Shown piece by piece: positions 1-6,736 of a stretch of 10,758 bases of DNA. Every line of letters begins with the position of its first letter. The first letter of the stretch is position 1. The notes under the pieces were generated by a model, which searched no databases, had not been told where the DNA came from, and saw only the letters and a program-made list of their open reading frames with translations. The stretch covers positions 1 through 10,758 of the forward strand of contig JAFKJZ010000235.1 in the NCBI GenBank assembly GCA_017305815.1, read 5' to 3'. Source of the DNA: Hyphomicrobiales bacterium (GTDB lineage Bacteria; Pseudomonadota; Alphaproteobacteria; Rhizobiales; Kaistiaceae). A program made the position numbers and the translations under genes.

Positions 1-544
1 GCGTGCCGGTCGCGCGCCAGGCGGCGTCGATCAGCGCCGCGCGGGCGCTGCTTTCCAGTTCGTCCAGCACATAGGCGATGGTGACGAGGTCGCGCGGCTC
101 GATGGCGAGCGCTTCTTTCGAAAAATCCGCCGCACGCCATTCGCGCCGGAACGGCGCGGCGGAGGCGGCGAGCGTCTCGCCCCAGCGCCGCATGGTCGGG
201 CTGCCCTCGATCATCAGCGTGTCGTCGATCGTCGGCCAGGTGTCGCGCGCCGCCCACATGGCGGTGCCCGGTCCGGCGCCGAGATCGAGCAGGGATCCTG
301 GCCGGAAGGTCTGCAATTGCGCTTCGGCCGCATCCATCGCCGCGCGCACGGCGGCGAAGGTGGCCGGCAGCCGCGCCGCCAGATAGGCGCGCGCGGCGTC
401 GTCTTCCGACACGTGAAAGCGTCCGTCGCGCAGCTCGCTGCGATAGCGCTGCGAGAGCATGGCGGAAGCTTCGGCAAGGACTGCCGTCGAGGCGCCCTCG
501 AGCGCCGCGTCGACGGCGTCGCGAAGGGCCGGCGGCAGTTCCAT
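1..544 (-). CDS. Small ribosomal subunit Rsm22-family methyltransferase (3' end outside window)
   Basis: The first 181 residues are visible, starting at the ATG read from 544; the rest lies beyond the left edge. The N-terminal third is alanine-rich and helical. The class I S-adenosylmethionine-binding loop follows as LLDLGAGPGTAMWAA at residues 85-99, and an acidic YVLDELE segment lies at about 158-164. This order matches the Rsm22 family, which is related to mitochondrial ribosomal small-subunit assembly proteins; the target of the bacterial members is not established. The conserved C-terminal part, which would settle the call, is not visible. The start lies 9 nt after the stop of the upstream GatB/YqeY gene. 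Its ribosome binding site (TAAGGAA on the minus strand) overlaps that stop codon, so the two genes are probably cotranscribed and translationally coupled. The family call is from recognition of the motif and its surroundings. Confidence 0.8.
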   Translation of the reverse strand, partial: MELPPALRDAVDAALEGASTAVLAEASAMLSQRYRSELRDGRFHVSEDDAARAYLAARLPATFAAVRAAMDAAEAQLQTFRPGSLLDLGAGPGTAMWAARDTWPTIDDTLMIEGSPTMRRWGETLAASAAPFRREWRAADFSKEALAIEPRDLVTIAYVLDELESSARAALIDAAWRATGT

Positions 545-553
545 GGCGGTTCC

Positions 554-1006
554 TTAGCTGGAAAGGGCTGCCTTGACGGCGGCGCTCGCCTTGGCGAAGT
601 CCATCTGGCCGGCATAGCGGGCCTTCAGCTCGGACATCACCTTGTTCATGTCGCGGATGCCCGTCGCGCCGGTCTCGGTGACGATGGCGGCGATGACGGC
701 CTTTGCCTCGTCCTCGTTCAACTGCTTGGGCAGGTATTCCTCGATGACGGCGATCTCCTCGCGCTCCTGCGCGGCGAGCTCGGGGCGGCCATTGTCTTCA
801 TAGATCTTCGCGGATTCGAGCCGCTGCTTGACCATCTTGGCGAGCAGGTCGATCAGCTCGGCATCCGTTGCCTGGCCGGAGCCGCCGGTGCGGGCGGCGA
901 TGTCGCGATCCTTGATGGCGGCCGAGATCAGGCGAAGCGTGCCGGTGCGCTTCTTGTCCTGGGCCAGCGTTGCGGCTTTCAGGGCTGCGGTGATGGTCTC
1001 GCGCAT
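554..1006 (-). CDS. GatB/YqeY domain-containing protein
   Basis: This 150-residue protein begins MRETITAALKAATLAQDKKR and has the full YqeY pattern: an N-terminal helical lobe with LRLISAAIKDRDIAAR at about 25-39, then EEIAVIEEYLPKQL at about 83-96, and a C-terminal helical tail with GIRDMNKVMSELKARYAG at about 116-133. The length is normal for the family. The domain resembles the tail domain of the GatB subunit of glutamyl-tRNA amidotransferase, which binds tRNA; stand-alone YqeY proteins are thought to act on tRNA or translation but have no firm role. The start at 1006 is supported by an AAGGAG ribosome binding site (minus strand, 1014-1019) 7 nt upstream. Longer in-frame starts would run into the promoter. 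It is first in a two-gene unit with the methyltransferase and divergent from carA. Confidence 0.93.
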   Translation of the reverse strand: MRETITAALKAATLAQDKKRTGTLRLISAAIKDRDIAARTGGSGQATDAELIDLLAKMVKQRLESAKIYEDNGRPELAAQEREEIAVIEEYLPKQLNEDEAKAVIAAIVTETGATGIRDMNKVMSELKARYAGQMDFAKASAAVKAALSS

Positions 1007-1031
1007 CGTCAATCTCCTTGAACGTTGCCGC

Positions 1032-1060
1032 AGCATAGAGAAGCTTGGCGCGTCCTTCAA
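1032..1060 (-). promoter_or_regulatory. Sigma70-type promoter for the GatB/YqeY gene
   Basis: On the minus strand TTGAAG (1060-1055) and TATGCT (1037-1032) are separated by exactly 17 nt. Transcription would start near 1025, giving a leader of about 19 nt that contains the AAGGAG ribosome binding site. An AT-rich tract (about 1061-1114) lies upstream and is shared with the divergent carA promoter. Seen by eye, not tested. Confidence 0.6.
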
Positions 1061-1114
1061 GCGCATCCAATCTAACGTATTGAAATATATGGATTTTGTA
1101 TTTTCTTCTTCGGG

Positions 1115-1143
1115 TTGACGGGTCCGGCGGCATGGCCTAGTTT
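1115..1143 (+). promoter_or_regulatory. Sigma70-type promoter for carA
   Basis: TTGACG (1115-1120) and TAGTTT (1138-1143) are separated by 17 nt, close to the alphaproteobacterial housekeeping consensus. The AT-rich tract just upstream (about 1061-1114), unusual in this GC-rich window, could act as an UP element. Transcription would start at about 1150-1152, at or just before the ATG of the small leader reading frame at 1152. That gives carA an untranslated leader of about 100 nt. Confidence 0.6.
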
Positions 1144-1151
1144 CCGGACAA

Positions 1152-1250
1152 ATGGGCGCGAGGCGGTGGATCCGGGAGATCCGCCGCGTTTTTGTGCGGC
1201 ATGAGCTTGCCGGCACGCACCTGGCGCCCCATCTCGAGACCCGCAGGTAG
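1152..1250 (+). CDS. Putative arginine-rich leader peptide of carA (32 aa)
   Basis: A 32-codon frame starts with ATG at 1152 and stops with TAG at 1248-1250, three bases before the carA ATG and in the same frame. Eight of its 32 residues are arginine, six of them within codons 4-16 (MGARRWIREIRRVFVR). Two are AGG codons, usually rare in GC-rich alphaproteobacteria. No Shine-Dalgarno sequence precedes it, but the predicted transcription start falls at 1150-1152, so it could be translated leaderless. The terminator-like hairpin at 1163-1193 lies inside it. Arginine is an end product of the pathway CarA feeds, so this looks like a control peptide for attenuation. The caution is that GC-rich DNA favours arginine codons by chance and the frame is short. 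The function is inferred. Confidence 0.4.
   Translation: MGARRWIREIRRVFVRHELAGTHLAPHLETRR
1163..1193 (+). terminator. Terminator-like hairpin in the carA leader (candidate attenuator)
   Basis: The arms GCGGTGGATC (1163-1172) and GATCCGCCGC (1178-1187) form a 10-bp stem, continuous except for one U-G wobble, with the 5-nt loop CGGGA. A G and then five T (1189-1193) follow, so it has the form of an intrinsic terminator about 60 nt before carA. A competing hairpin can form between GCCGC (1183-1187, in the 3' arm) and GCGGC (1196-1200), and would exclude the terminator. The 5' arm overlaps the AGG-CGG arginine codon pair of the leader frame. A ribosome waiting there would cover the 5' arm and favour the alternative fold. 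Confidence 0.5.
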
Positions 1251-1253
1251 ACC

Positions 1254-2498
<1,245 letters not shown>

Positions 2499-2526
2499 TC
2501 CCGCAAGGGCATTTGCGAACTGGAAG

Positions 2527-2554
2527 AATCCCGCCCCGAAAGGGCGGGATTTTT
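2527..2554 (+). terminator. Intrinsic terminator after carA
   Basis: A perfect 10-bp stem, AATCCCGCCC (2527-2536) with GGGCGGGATT (2542-2551), closes a CGAAA loop and runs into TTTT G. It begins 28 nt after the carA stop. It is the strongest terminator in the window and shows that carA transcription ends here. Confidence 0.92.
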
Positions 2555-2607
2555 GTTGGCGGCCAGGCCGGCGGATCGAAGTGCTGCGGCTTGCATTGCC
2601 ATGGGGC

Positions 2608-2628
2608 GACCGCCACCTTCAGGCGGTC
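2608..2628 (+). promoter_or_regulatory. Hairpin just upstream of the lipid-kinase ribosome binding site
   Basis: GACCGCC (2608-2614) and GGCGGTC (2622-2628) form a perfect 7-bp stem with a 7-nt loop. No T-run follows, so it is unlikely to be a terminator. It ends 6 nt before the GGAGG of the lipid-kinase gene and could affect its translation or be a DNA operator. The rest of the gap between the carA terminator and this site shows no clear promoter. Confidence 0.25.
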
Positions 2629-2643
2629 CAGCCCGGAGGGATC

Positions 2644-3552
2644 GTGGCCGATACCGTCGTCATCCTCAACGCTCATGCCGGCACGATCCAGGATCGGGAT
2701 CCGGCCGAAATCCGCGACATCGTGGAACGCGCCTTTGGCGAGCGCGGCCATTCGGCCGAGGTCATCCTCGCCGAAGGGAACCTGTTCCTGCAGGAGATCG
2801 AGCGCGCCGCCCGCTCGGGCCCTCCCACCGTGGTGGTCGGTGGCGGCGACGGTTCGGTCGGCCATGCGATCCGCAAGCTCGGCGAGGCGCGGGCGGATGG
2901 CGCCGAGCGGACGCTCGGCGTGCTGCCGCTCGGCACGATGAACCTGTTCGCGAAAAGCCTCGGCATGCCGGCAGAGCTCGAGGCGGCGCTGGCGGCGCTC
3001 GCCTCCGCCGCGCCGCGCCGCATCGACCTCGCCAGCGTCAACGGCCGCATCTTCCATACGCTCGCCGGGCTCGGCTATTTCGCGGAAGTGGCGCGCGGCC
3101 GCGCGCAATATCGCGGCGGTGGGTTGCCATTCGGCCGCTTCATCGCGGTCGCCCGCTCGTCGCTGCGCGCCTTCAGCCGCGCCGGTGTACTGCAACTGAC
3201 GCTGGACACGGCGGGTGGCCGGCACGAGATCGAGGCCTATGCTCTTCTCGCCAGCAACAACCGCCTGTCGGAAAGCGGGATCGACCGGCCGCGGCTCGAC
3301 GAGGGCCTGATCGAGATCCATTTCGCGGAAGGCGCGGAATTCGCCAGCCGCATGCAGGCCGGGCTCGACCTGCTGGCCGGACGCTGGCGCGACAATCCCG
3401 AGATCCAGTCGCTCGCCGTGCGGCGGGCGACGATCACAAGCCACCGGCCGCGCCTCTGGCTTTCGGTCGATGGCGAACTGGCGCGGATGCCGACGCCGCT
3501 GGTGCTGGAAAGCCTGCCGGCGGCGCTATCTGTGCTCGTGCCGGCAGGCTGA
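2644..3552 (+). CDS. Diacylglycerol kinase family protein (DAGK catalytic domain lipid kinase)
   Basis: The 302-residue product carries the diacylglycerol/sphingosine kinase catalytic domain in its N-terminal half. It has an N-terminal ILNAHAGT strand-loop (about 7-14), the nucleotide-binding VVVGGGDGSVGHA at about 63-75, and the family signature LPLGTMNLFAKSLGMP at about 94-109. The C-terminal half is the usual beta-rich lipid-binding domain. Members phosphorylate diacylglycerol or related lipids with ATP, in phospholipid recycling or remodelling; the substrate here cannot be told. I chose GTG at 2644 because GGAGG (2635-2639) precedes it and because the frame upstream, open back to a GTG at 2581, does not resemble the family and covers a hairpin. 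It stands alone between two terminators, so it is probably monocistronic. Confidence 0.9.
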   Translation: MADTVVILNAHAGTIQDRDPAEIRDIVERAFGERGHSAEVILAEGNLFLQEIERAARSGPPTVVVGGGDGSVGHAIRKLGEARADGAERTLGVLPLGTMNLFAKSLGMPAELEAALAALASAAPRRIDLASVNGRIFHTLAGLGYFAEVARGRAQYRGGGLPFGRFIAVARSSLRAFSRAGVLQLTLDTAGGRHEIEAYALLASNNRLSESGIDRPRLDEGLIEIHFAEGAEFASRMQAGLDLLAGRWRDNPEIQSLAVRRATITSHRPRLWLSVDGELARMPTPLVLESLPAALSVLVPAG

Positions 3553-3559
3553 CGGTTTG

Positions 3560-3590
3560 GCGCCTCCCGCGCGAAGGGGAGGCGCGCTTT
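3560..3590 (+). terminator. Hairpin terminator between convergent genes
   Basis: GCGCCTCCC (3560-3568) pairs with GGGAGGCGC (3577-3585) in a perfect 9-bp stem with an 8-nt loop. GCTTT follows on the plus strand. It lies in the 41-nt gap between the converging lipid-kinase and SIMPL genes. The T-run is short on the plus strand and absent on the minus strand, so efficiency is uncertain. Confidence 0.6.
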
Positions 3591-3593
3591 CGC

Positions 3594-4331
3594 TTACTTC
3601 TTCAGCGGCTCGATCTGGTAGACGATCGTCGCGTTGGCGGTGATCTGCTGTTCGCCGCCCATCACCGGCGTCGAGGCATCAGCCTTCATCGCCATCTGCG
3701 CGCGGAAGATCGGCACGCCGCCGCCGTCGCTGGTCTGGATCGACTGGATCGGGCCGAGCTTGACGCCGGCCGCTTCCGCCATCAGTTCGGCGCGGCGGCG
3801 CGCCTCGGTGATCGCCGCCTTCATCGCCGCGTCGCGCAGCGAGGTCGCCTGGTCGATGTCGAAGTCGATGCCGGTGACGCGGTTGGCGCCGGCCGAGACG
3901 ACCTGGTCAAGCAGCGGGCCGGACTTGGCGAGATCGCGGATCTTCACCGTCACCTGGTTCTGCACGCGATAGCCGGTGACGCGGGCCTGTCCGTTCGGGT
4001 CCTTGGACGGGTCGGAATAGACCGGATTGACCGAAAGGCCGCTGGTCGCGATGTCCTTGGTGGCAATGCCGGCGCCGGTGATCGCCGAGATCACGGCGTT
4101 CATGTCGGTGGCGTTGGCCGCAAGCGCATCCTTGGCGGTCGCGGCCTCCGAGACGACTCCGAGCGTGACGATGGCGATATCGGGCGCCGCGGTGGCGCTG
4201 CCATCGGCGAAGACGGTGAGGGTCGGCGGCTGCGGCGCGGATTGCGCGAGCGCCGGCGCCGCGAATGCTGCCAGCAGGGTCGAGGCCAGAATGGCGGTGC
4301 GGAGGAAGCCGGTACGTTTCGTGTTATGCAT
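3594..4331 (-). CDS. Secreted SIMPL domain-containing protein (DUF541)
   Basis: This 245-residue protein has a clear Sec signal peptide: positive MHNTKRTGFLR, a hydrophobic core ILASTLLAAFAA, and an AxA site (PALA-Q) with predicted cleavage after residue 29. The remainder (about 36-240) is a SIMPL/DUF541 domain. Typical elements are the initial TLTVFADGSATAAPDIA (37-53), GLSVNPVY (98-105), the VTGYRVQNQVTVKIRDL region (about 118-134) and the helix AAMKAAITEARRRAELMAEA (168-187). It should be periplasmic or envelope-attached. The biochemical function of the family in proteobacteria is not settled; some members are linked to oxidative stress or envelope assembly. The start at 4331 has an AAGGGA ribosome binding site (minus strand, 4341-4346). 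It is divergent from the type II NADH dehydrogenase gene. Confidence 0.92.
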   Translation of the reverse strand: MHNTKRTGFLRTAILASTLLAAFAAPALAQSAPQPPTLTVFADGSATAAPDIAIVTLGVVSEAATAKDALAANATDMNAVISAITGAGIATKDIATSGLSVNPVYSDPSKDPNGQARVTGYRVQNQVTVKIRDLAKSGPLLDQVVSAGANRVTGIDFDIDQATSLRDAAMKAAITEARRRAELMAEAAGVKLGPIQSIQTSDGGGVPIFRAQMAMKADASTPVMGGEQQITANATIVYQIEPLKK

Positions 4332-4399
4332 GGTCGCGTTTCCCTTGTCTCGAATTGCAGCACTACGTGGAGTTGTTAGGCGGGCATTGCGACGGGACT

Positions 4400-4411
4400 G
4401 CGACCGGTCGC
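4400..4411. promoter_or_regulatory. 12-bp palindrome in the SIMPL/NADH dehydrogenase divergent region
   Basis: GCGACCGGTCGC is a perfect 12-bp palindrome in the 165-nt gap (4332-4496) between divergent genes, about 70 nt from the SIMPL start and 85 nt from the ndh start. It could be an operator for either gene. The same gap has a repeated GTTGCCC. No convincing -35/-10 pair was found by eye for either gene, so their promoters remain unassigned. Confidence 0.25.
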
Positions 4412-4460
4412 GGGCAAGAAGATGGTTGCCCCGGGGATCGTTGCCCGGAGCGAGGTGTCC

Positions 4461-4481
4461 GCGGACGATAGACCCGTCCGC
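4461..4481 (+). promoter_or_regulatory. Hairpin immediately before the ndh ribosome binding site
   Basis: GCGGACG (4461-4467) and CGTCCGC (4475-4481) form a perfect 7-bp stem with a 7-nt loop, ending 4 nt before the GGAGAGG ribosome binding site (4486-4492). It could influence translation initiation. No T-run follows, so termination is unlikely. Confidence 0.3.
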
Positions 4482-4496
4482 AACTGGAGAGGCAGC

Positions 4497-5783
4497 ATGG
4501 CGGAGACCTCGAACCGGATCGTGGTGATCGGCGCGGGATTTGGCGGGCTGGAGGCGGCGATGCGGCTTGGCAACAGCGCCGCCCGGGTCACGGTCGTCGA
4601 TCAGCGAAACCATCATCTGTTCCAGCCGTTGCTCTACCAGGTGGCGACGGCGCTGCTCGCCACCTCCGAGATCGCCTGGCCGATTCGCCATCTGCTGCGT
4701 CGCTACAGGAATATCGAGGTTCTGCTTGGCACCGTCGTCGGCGTCGACAAGGACGTGAAGACGGTTTTGCTGGAAGACGGCGCGGTACTGCCGTTCGACC
4801 AGCTGGTGATCGCGACCGGCGCGCGCCATGCCTATTTCGGCCATGACGAATGGGAGCCTTTCGCGCCGGGCCTGAAGACGCTGGAGGACGCCACGACGCT
4901 GCGCCGGCGCATCCTGACGGCATTCGAGCGGGCCGAGCGCGAGAAAGATCCCGCCCGCCGCGCCGCCTGGCTCACCTTCGTCATCGTCGGGGGCGGTCCG
5001 ACCGGCGTCGAACTTGCCGGCACCATCGCTGAACTCGCTCGCAACACGCTTCCCGGCGATTTTCGCAATTTCGATCCGGCGGATGCTCGGGTGCTGCTGG
5101 TCGAGGCGGGACCGCGCGTGCTGGCGGCCTTCCGGCCGGAGCTTTCCGACTATGCGCAGAAGGCGCTGGCCAGGCTCGGCGTCGAGGTCCTGGCCGGGCA
5201 GGCGGTGACGGATGTGTTGTCCGGAAAGGTCGCGCTCGGCGAGACGATCATCCCGGCCGAGACGGTGATCTGGGCCGCCGGCGTGCAGGCGTCACCCGCC
5301 GCGGCGTGGCTCGGCCTGCCGCCGGCCGATCGCGCCGGGCGGGTCAAGGTCGAGCCGGATCTCAGCGTTCCCGGCTATCCCGACATCTTCGTCATCGGCG
5401 ACACGGCGATGGTGATGTCGGAGGGCAGGCCCGTGCCGGGCGTGGCGCCGGCCGCCAAGCAGCAGGGCCGCCATGTCGGCGCGACGCTGCTGGCGCGGCT
5501 TGCGGGCGACCGGACGCCGCGCCCGTTCCGCTATCGCGACCAGGGCAGCCTCGCCACCATCGGGCGCAAGGCGGCCGTGGTCGATTTCGGCTGGATCCGC
5601 TTCCGGGGCGGCCTTGCCTGGTGGCTGTGGGGGATCGCCCACATCTTCTTCCTGATCGGCGTGCGCAACCGCCTCGCCGTGGCGCTTTCCTGGCTATGGA
5701 TCCACACCACAGGAAGCCGTAGCGCCCGCCTGATCACCCAGCGCGACATCGCCCAGCGCGACCCGGCGGCCGAAGACGGCTGA
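4497..5783 (+). CDS. ndh: Type II NADH dehydrogenase (NAD(P)/FAD-dependent oxidoreductase)
   Basis: NDH-2 transfers electrons from NADH to the quinone pool at the inner face of the cytoplasmic membrane, without pumping protons. The 428-residue product has an N-terminal FAD dinucleotide fold, VVIGAGFGGLEAAMRL (9-24), then the NDH-2 segment FQPLLYQVATALL (42-54) and LVIATGARHAYFGHDEWE (103-120). A second Rossmann fold for NADH follows, VIVGGGPTGVELAG (162-175), then the FAD-contacting VIGDTA (299-304) and the quinone-side APAAKQQG (about 317-324). The C-terminal aromatic segment (about 366-403, with WWLWGIAHIFFLIG) is the expected membrane-anchoring region. The ATG at 4497 is preferred to an in-frame ATG at 4422 because GGAGAGG precedes it and homology begins right after it. 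Length is normal. It is divergent from the SIMPL gene and 78 nt upstream of the iron-permease-family gene. Confidence 0.93.
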   Translation: MAETSNRIVVIGAGFGGLEAAMRLGNSAARVTVVDQRNHHLFQPLLYQVATALLATSEIAWPIRHLLRRYRNIEVLLGTVVGVDKDVKTVLLEDGAVLPFDQLVIATGARHAYFGHDEWEPFAPGLKTLEDATTLRRRILTAFERAEREKDPARRAAWLTFVIVGGGPTGVELAGTIAELARNTLPGDFRNFDPADARVLLVEAGPRVLAAFRPELSDYAQKALARLGVEVLAGQAVTDVLSGKVALGETIIPAETVIWAAGVQASPAAAWLGLPPADRAGRVKVEPDLSVPGYPDIFVIGDTAMVMSEGRPVPGVAPAAKQQGRHVGATLLARLAGDRTPRPFRYRDQGSLATIGRKAAVVDFGWIRFRGGLAWWLWGIAHIFFLIGVRNRLAVALSWLWIHTTGSRSARLITQRDIAQRDPAAEDG

Positions 5784-5797
5784 GCGCGGCGGCGGGC

Positions 5798-5822
5798 GGA
5801 ACATTTGCATTCGCAGGCCGTT
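5798..5822 (+). promoter_or_regulatory. EcfG-type (general stress sigma factor) promoter candidate
   Basis: GGAAC (5798-5802) and CGTT (5819-5822) are separated by 16 nt, an exact match to the GGAAC-N16/17-CGTT consensus of the alphaproteobacterial EcfG/RpoE2 general stress response. It ends 39 nt upstream of the ATG at 5862 and points into that gene. The expected transcript would have a leader of about 33 nt including the ribosome binding site. Confidence 0.55.
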
Positions 5823-5861
5823 TTCCGCTGCGCGCTTTCGCTGCATTCAAGGGAGATCCGA

Positions 5862-6272
5862 ATGGAGCGCTATTTCGAGAATTTCGCCAATGCGACGGCC
5901 CGGGTGTCGGGCAGCGCGGCGGCCTTTCTCCTCTGCGTCGTCGTGGTGCTGGTCTGGGCCGGCTCCGGCCCCTTCTTCCACTTCTCCGAAACCTGGCAGC
6001 TGGTGATCAACACCGGCACGACGATCGTCACCTTCCTGATGGTGTTCCTGATCCAGAATACGCAGAATCGCGACAGCGAGGCGCTGCAGCTGAAGCTCGA
6101 CGAGCTGATCCGTTCCTCCCAGGCGGAGAACGAATTCATGGGGATCGAGAAGCTGACCGACCAGGAACTGGCCGATCTGCACAAGCGCTGCATGGCCTCC
6201 GCCGATAGGGTCCATGCCCGGCTGAGCCGGCTGGCCGCCGAACGGGAAAGCCGCGGCCTACCCGGTGCGTGA
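5862..6272 (+). CDS. Low-affinity iron permease family membrane protein
   Basis: This 136-residue protein has a short N-terminal amphipathic start (MERYFENFANATARVSGS) and two transmembrane helices at about 18-36 (AAAFLLCVVVVLVWAGSG) and 47-65. The second contains the family hallmark INTGTTIVTFLMVFLIQNTQ (49-68), which leads into NRDSEALQLKLDELI (69-83). The charged C-terminal part (about 84-136) is cytoplasmic-looking and helical. The name comes from the fungal Fet4 family. Bacterial members are much smaller and iron transport has not been shown for them in general, so the role is uncertain. The ATG at 5862 follows AAGGGAGA (5849-5856); an open frame further upstream covers the promoter and is not used. 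The EcfG-type promoter suggests stress induction. Confidence 0.88.
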   Translation: MERYFENFANATARVSGSAAAFLLCVVVVLVWAGSGPFFHFSETWQLVINTGTTIVTFLMVFLIQNTQNRDSEALQLKLDELIRSSQAENEFMGIEKLTDQELADLHKRCMASADRVHARLSRLAAERESRGLPGA

Positions 6273-6294
6273 TCGGACCTCGACGAGGCCTGGT

Positions 6295-6471
6295 CTACGG
6301 CGACGACTGGGGCTTCGAGGGCTCGGCCATCGGGGCGGCTGCATCGTCGGAATGGATCGGCGCGAGGGTGCGGGCGATGTTGAGCAACGTCGCCTTGCCG
6401 ACTTCGTCCGGCGCCGCTTCCGCGAGCGCTTCCACTTCCGCCGCCAGTTTCGGATGGATCGTATTGGGCAT
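6295..6471 (-). CDS. Small hypothetical protein (58 aa)
   Basis: I do not recognise this protein. It is acidic and alanine-rich, with a likely single amphipathic helix over residues 7-38 (HPKLAAEVEALAEAAPDEV and onward) and a proline/serine-rich, disordered-looking tail. There is no signal peptide or membrane segment. Third codon positions are mostly G or C, as in the neighbouring genes, which supports a real gene. The ATG read from 6471 has AGGA about 9 nt upstream on the minus strand; an in-frame TTG at 6480 is too close to that site to be the start. It is convergent with the iron-permease-family gene (22-nt gap) and divergent from the HWE kinase, with which it shares the 265-nt region 6472-6736. 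A regulatory partner of the kinase is possible but unsupported by any motif. Confidence 0.55.
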   Translation of the reverse strand: MPNTIHPKLAAEVEALAEAAPDEVGKATLLNIARTLAPIHSDDAAAPMAEPSKPQSSP

Positions 6472-6546
6472 TGACAGCAATCCTCAGCCTTGCAGGCGAG
6501 AGTGCACGTCGCTCCCAGCCATCGGCGCCCGGAAAAGCCTCAGCCG

Positions 6547-6562
6547 ATGATGCAGGCATCAT
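6547..6562. promoter_or_regulatory. Operator-like inverted repeat upstream of kinase and small ORF
   Basis: ATGATGC-AG-GCATCAT is a perfect 7-bp dyad with a 2-nt centre, 75 nt before the small-ORF start and about 175 nt before the kinase start. It resembles a binding site for a dimeric regulator. The rest of 6472-6736 has a 6-bp GC hairpin without a T-run (CCCGCC 6593-6598, GGCGGG 6605-6610) and no convincing -35/-10 pair on either strand. Confidence 0.3.
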
Positions 6563-6736
6563 ACAGCAATCCGGCCCAAATCATAGGCATGACCCGCCGC
6601 GACGGGCGGGATCGGCCGTGATGCCACACTATCTTCGCGCCGGGTTTGGTGTAGGGTGGTGAAATTGTCGACAGGCGACGCGTCAGCCGTTCAAAGCGAG
6701 CGTCGTGTGTTCTCGCCCGTTCCAGGGGAGAAGCGG

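Noticed and set aside
2553..4379. 608-codon plus-strand frame spanning the lipid-kinase and SIMPL genes
   Set aside because: It lies out of frame over one real gene and antisense to another, crosses the terminator at 3560-3590, and encodes an arginine/alanine-rich shadow product.
4422..4496. Upstream ATG at 4422 as the ndh start
   Set aside because: It would add 25 residues unlike the family and include the hairpin at 4461-4481. The ATG at 4497 has a good ribosome binding site and homology begins there.
6593..6610. CCCGCC/GGCGGG hairpin as a terminator
   Set aside because: The stem is only 6 bp, no T-run follows on either strand, and no gene ends nearby.
6269..6662. Plus-strand open frames across the small orphan gene and the kinase upstream region
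   Set aside because: They overlap each other and the better-supported minus-strand frame, lack ribosome binding sites, and their composition looks non-coding.
6699..6723. EcfG-like promoter on the minus strand (GGAAC-N16-CGCT)
   Set aside because: The -10 element has a mismatch (CGCT for CGTT). It overlaps the kinase start region and lies more than 220 nt from the small minus-strand gene it would serve.
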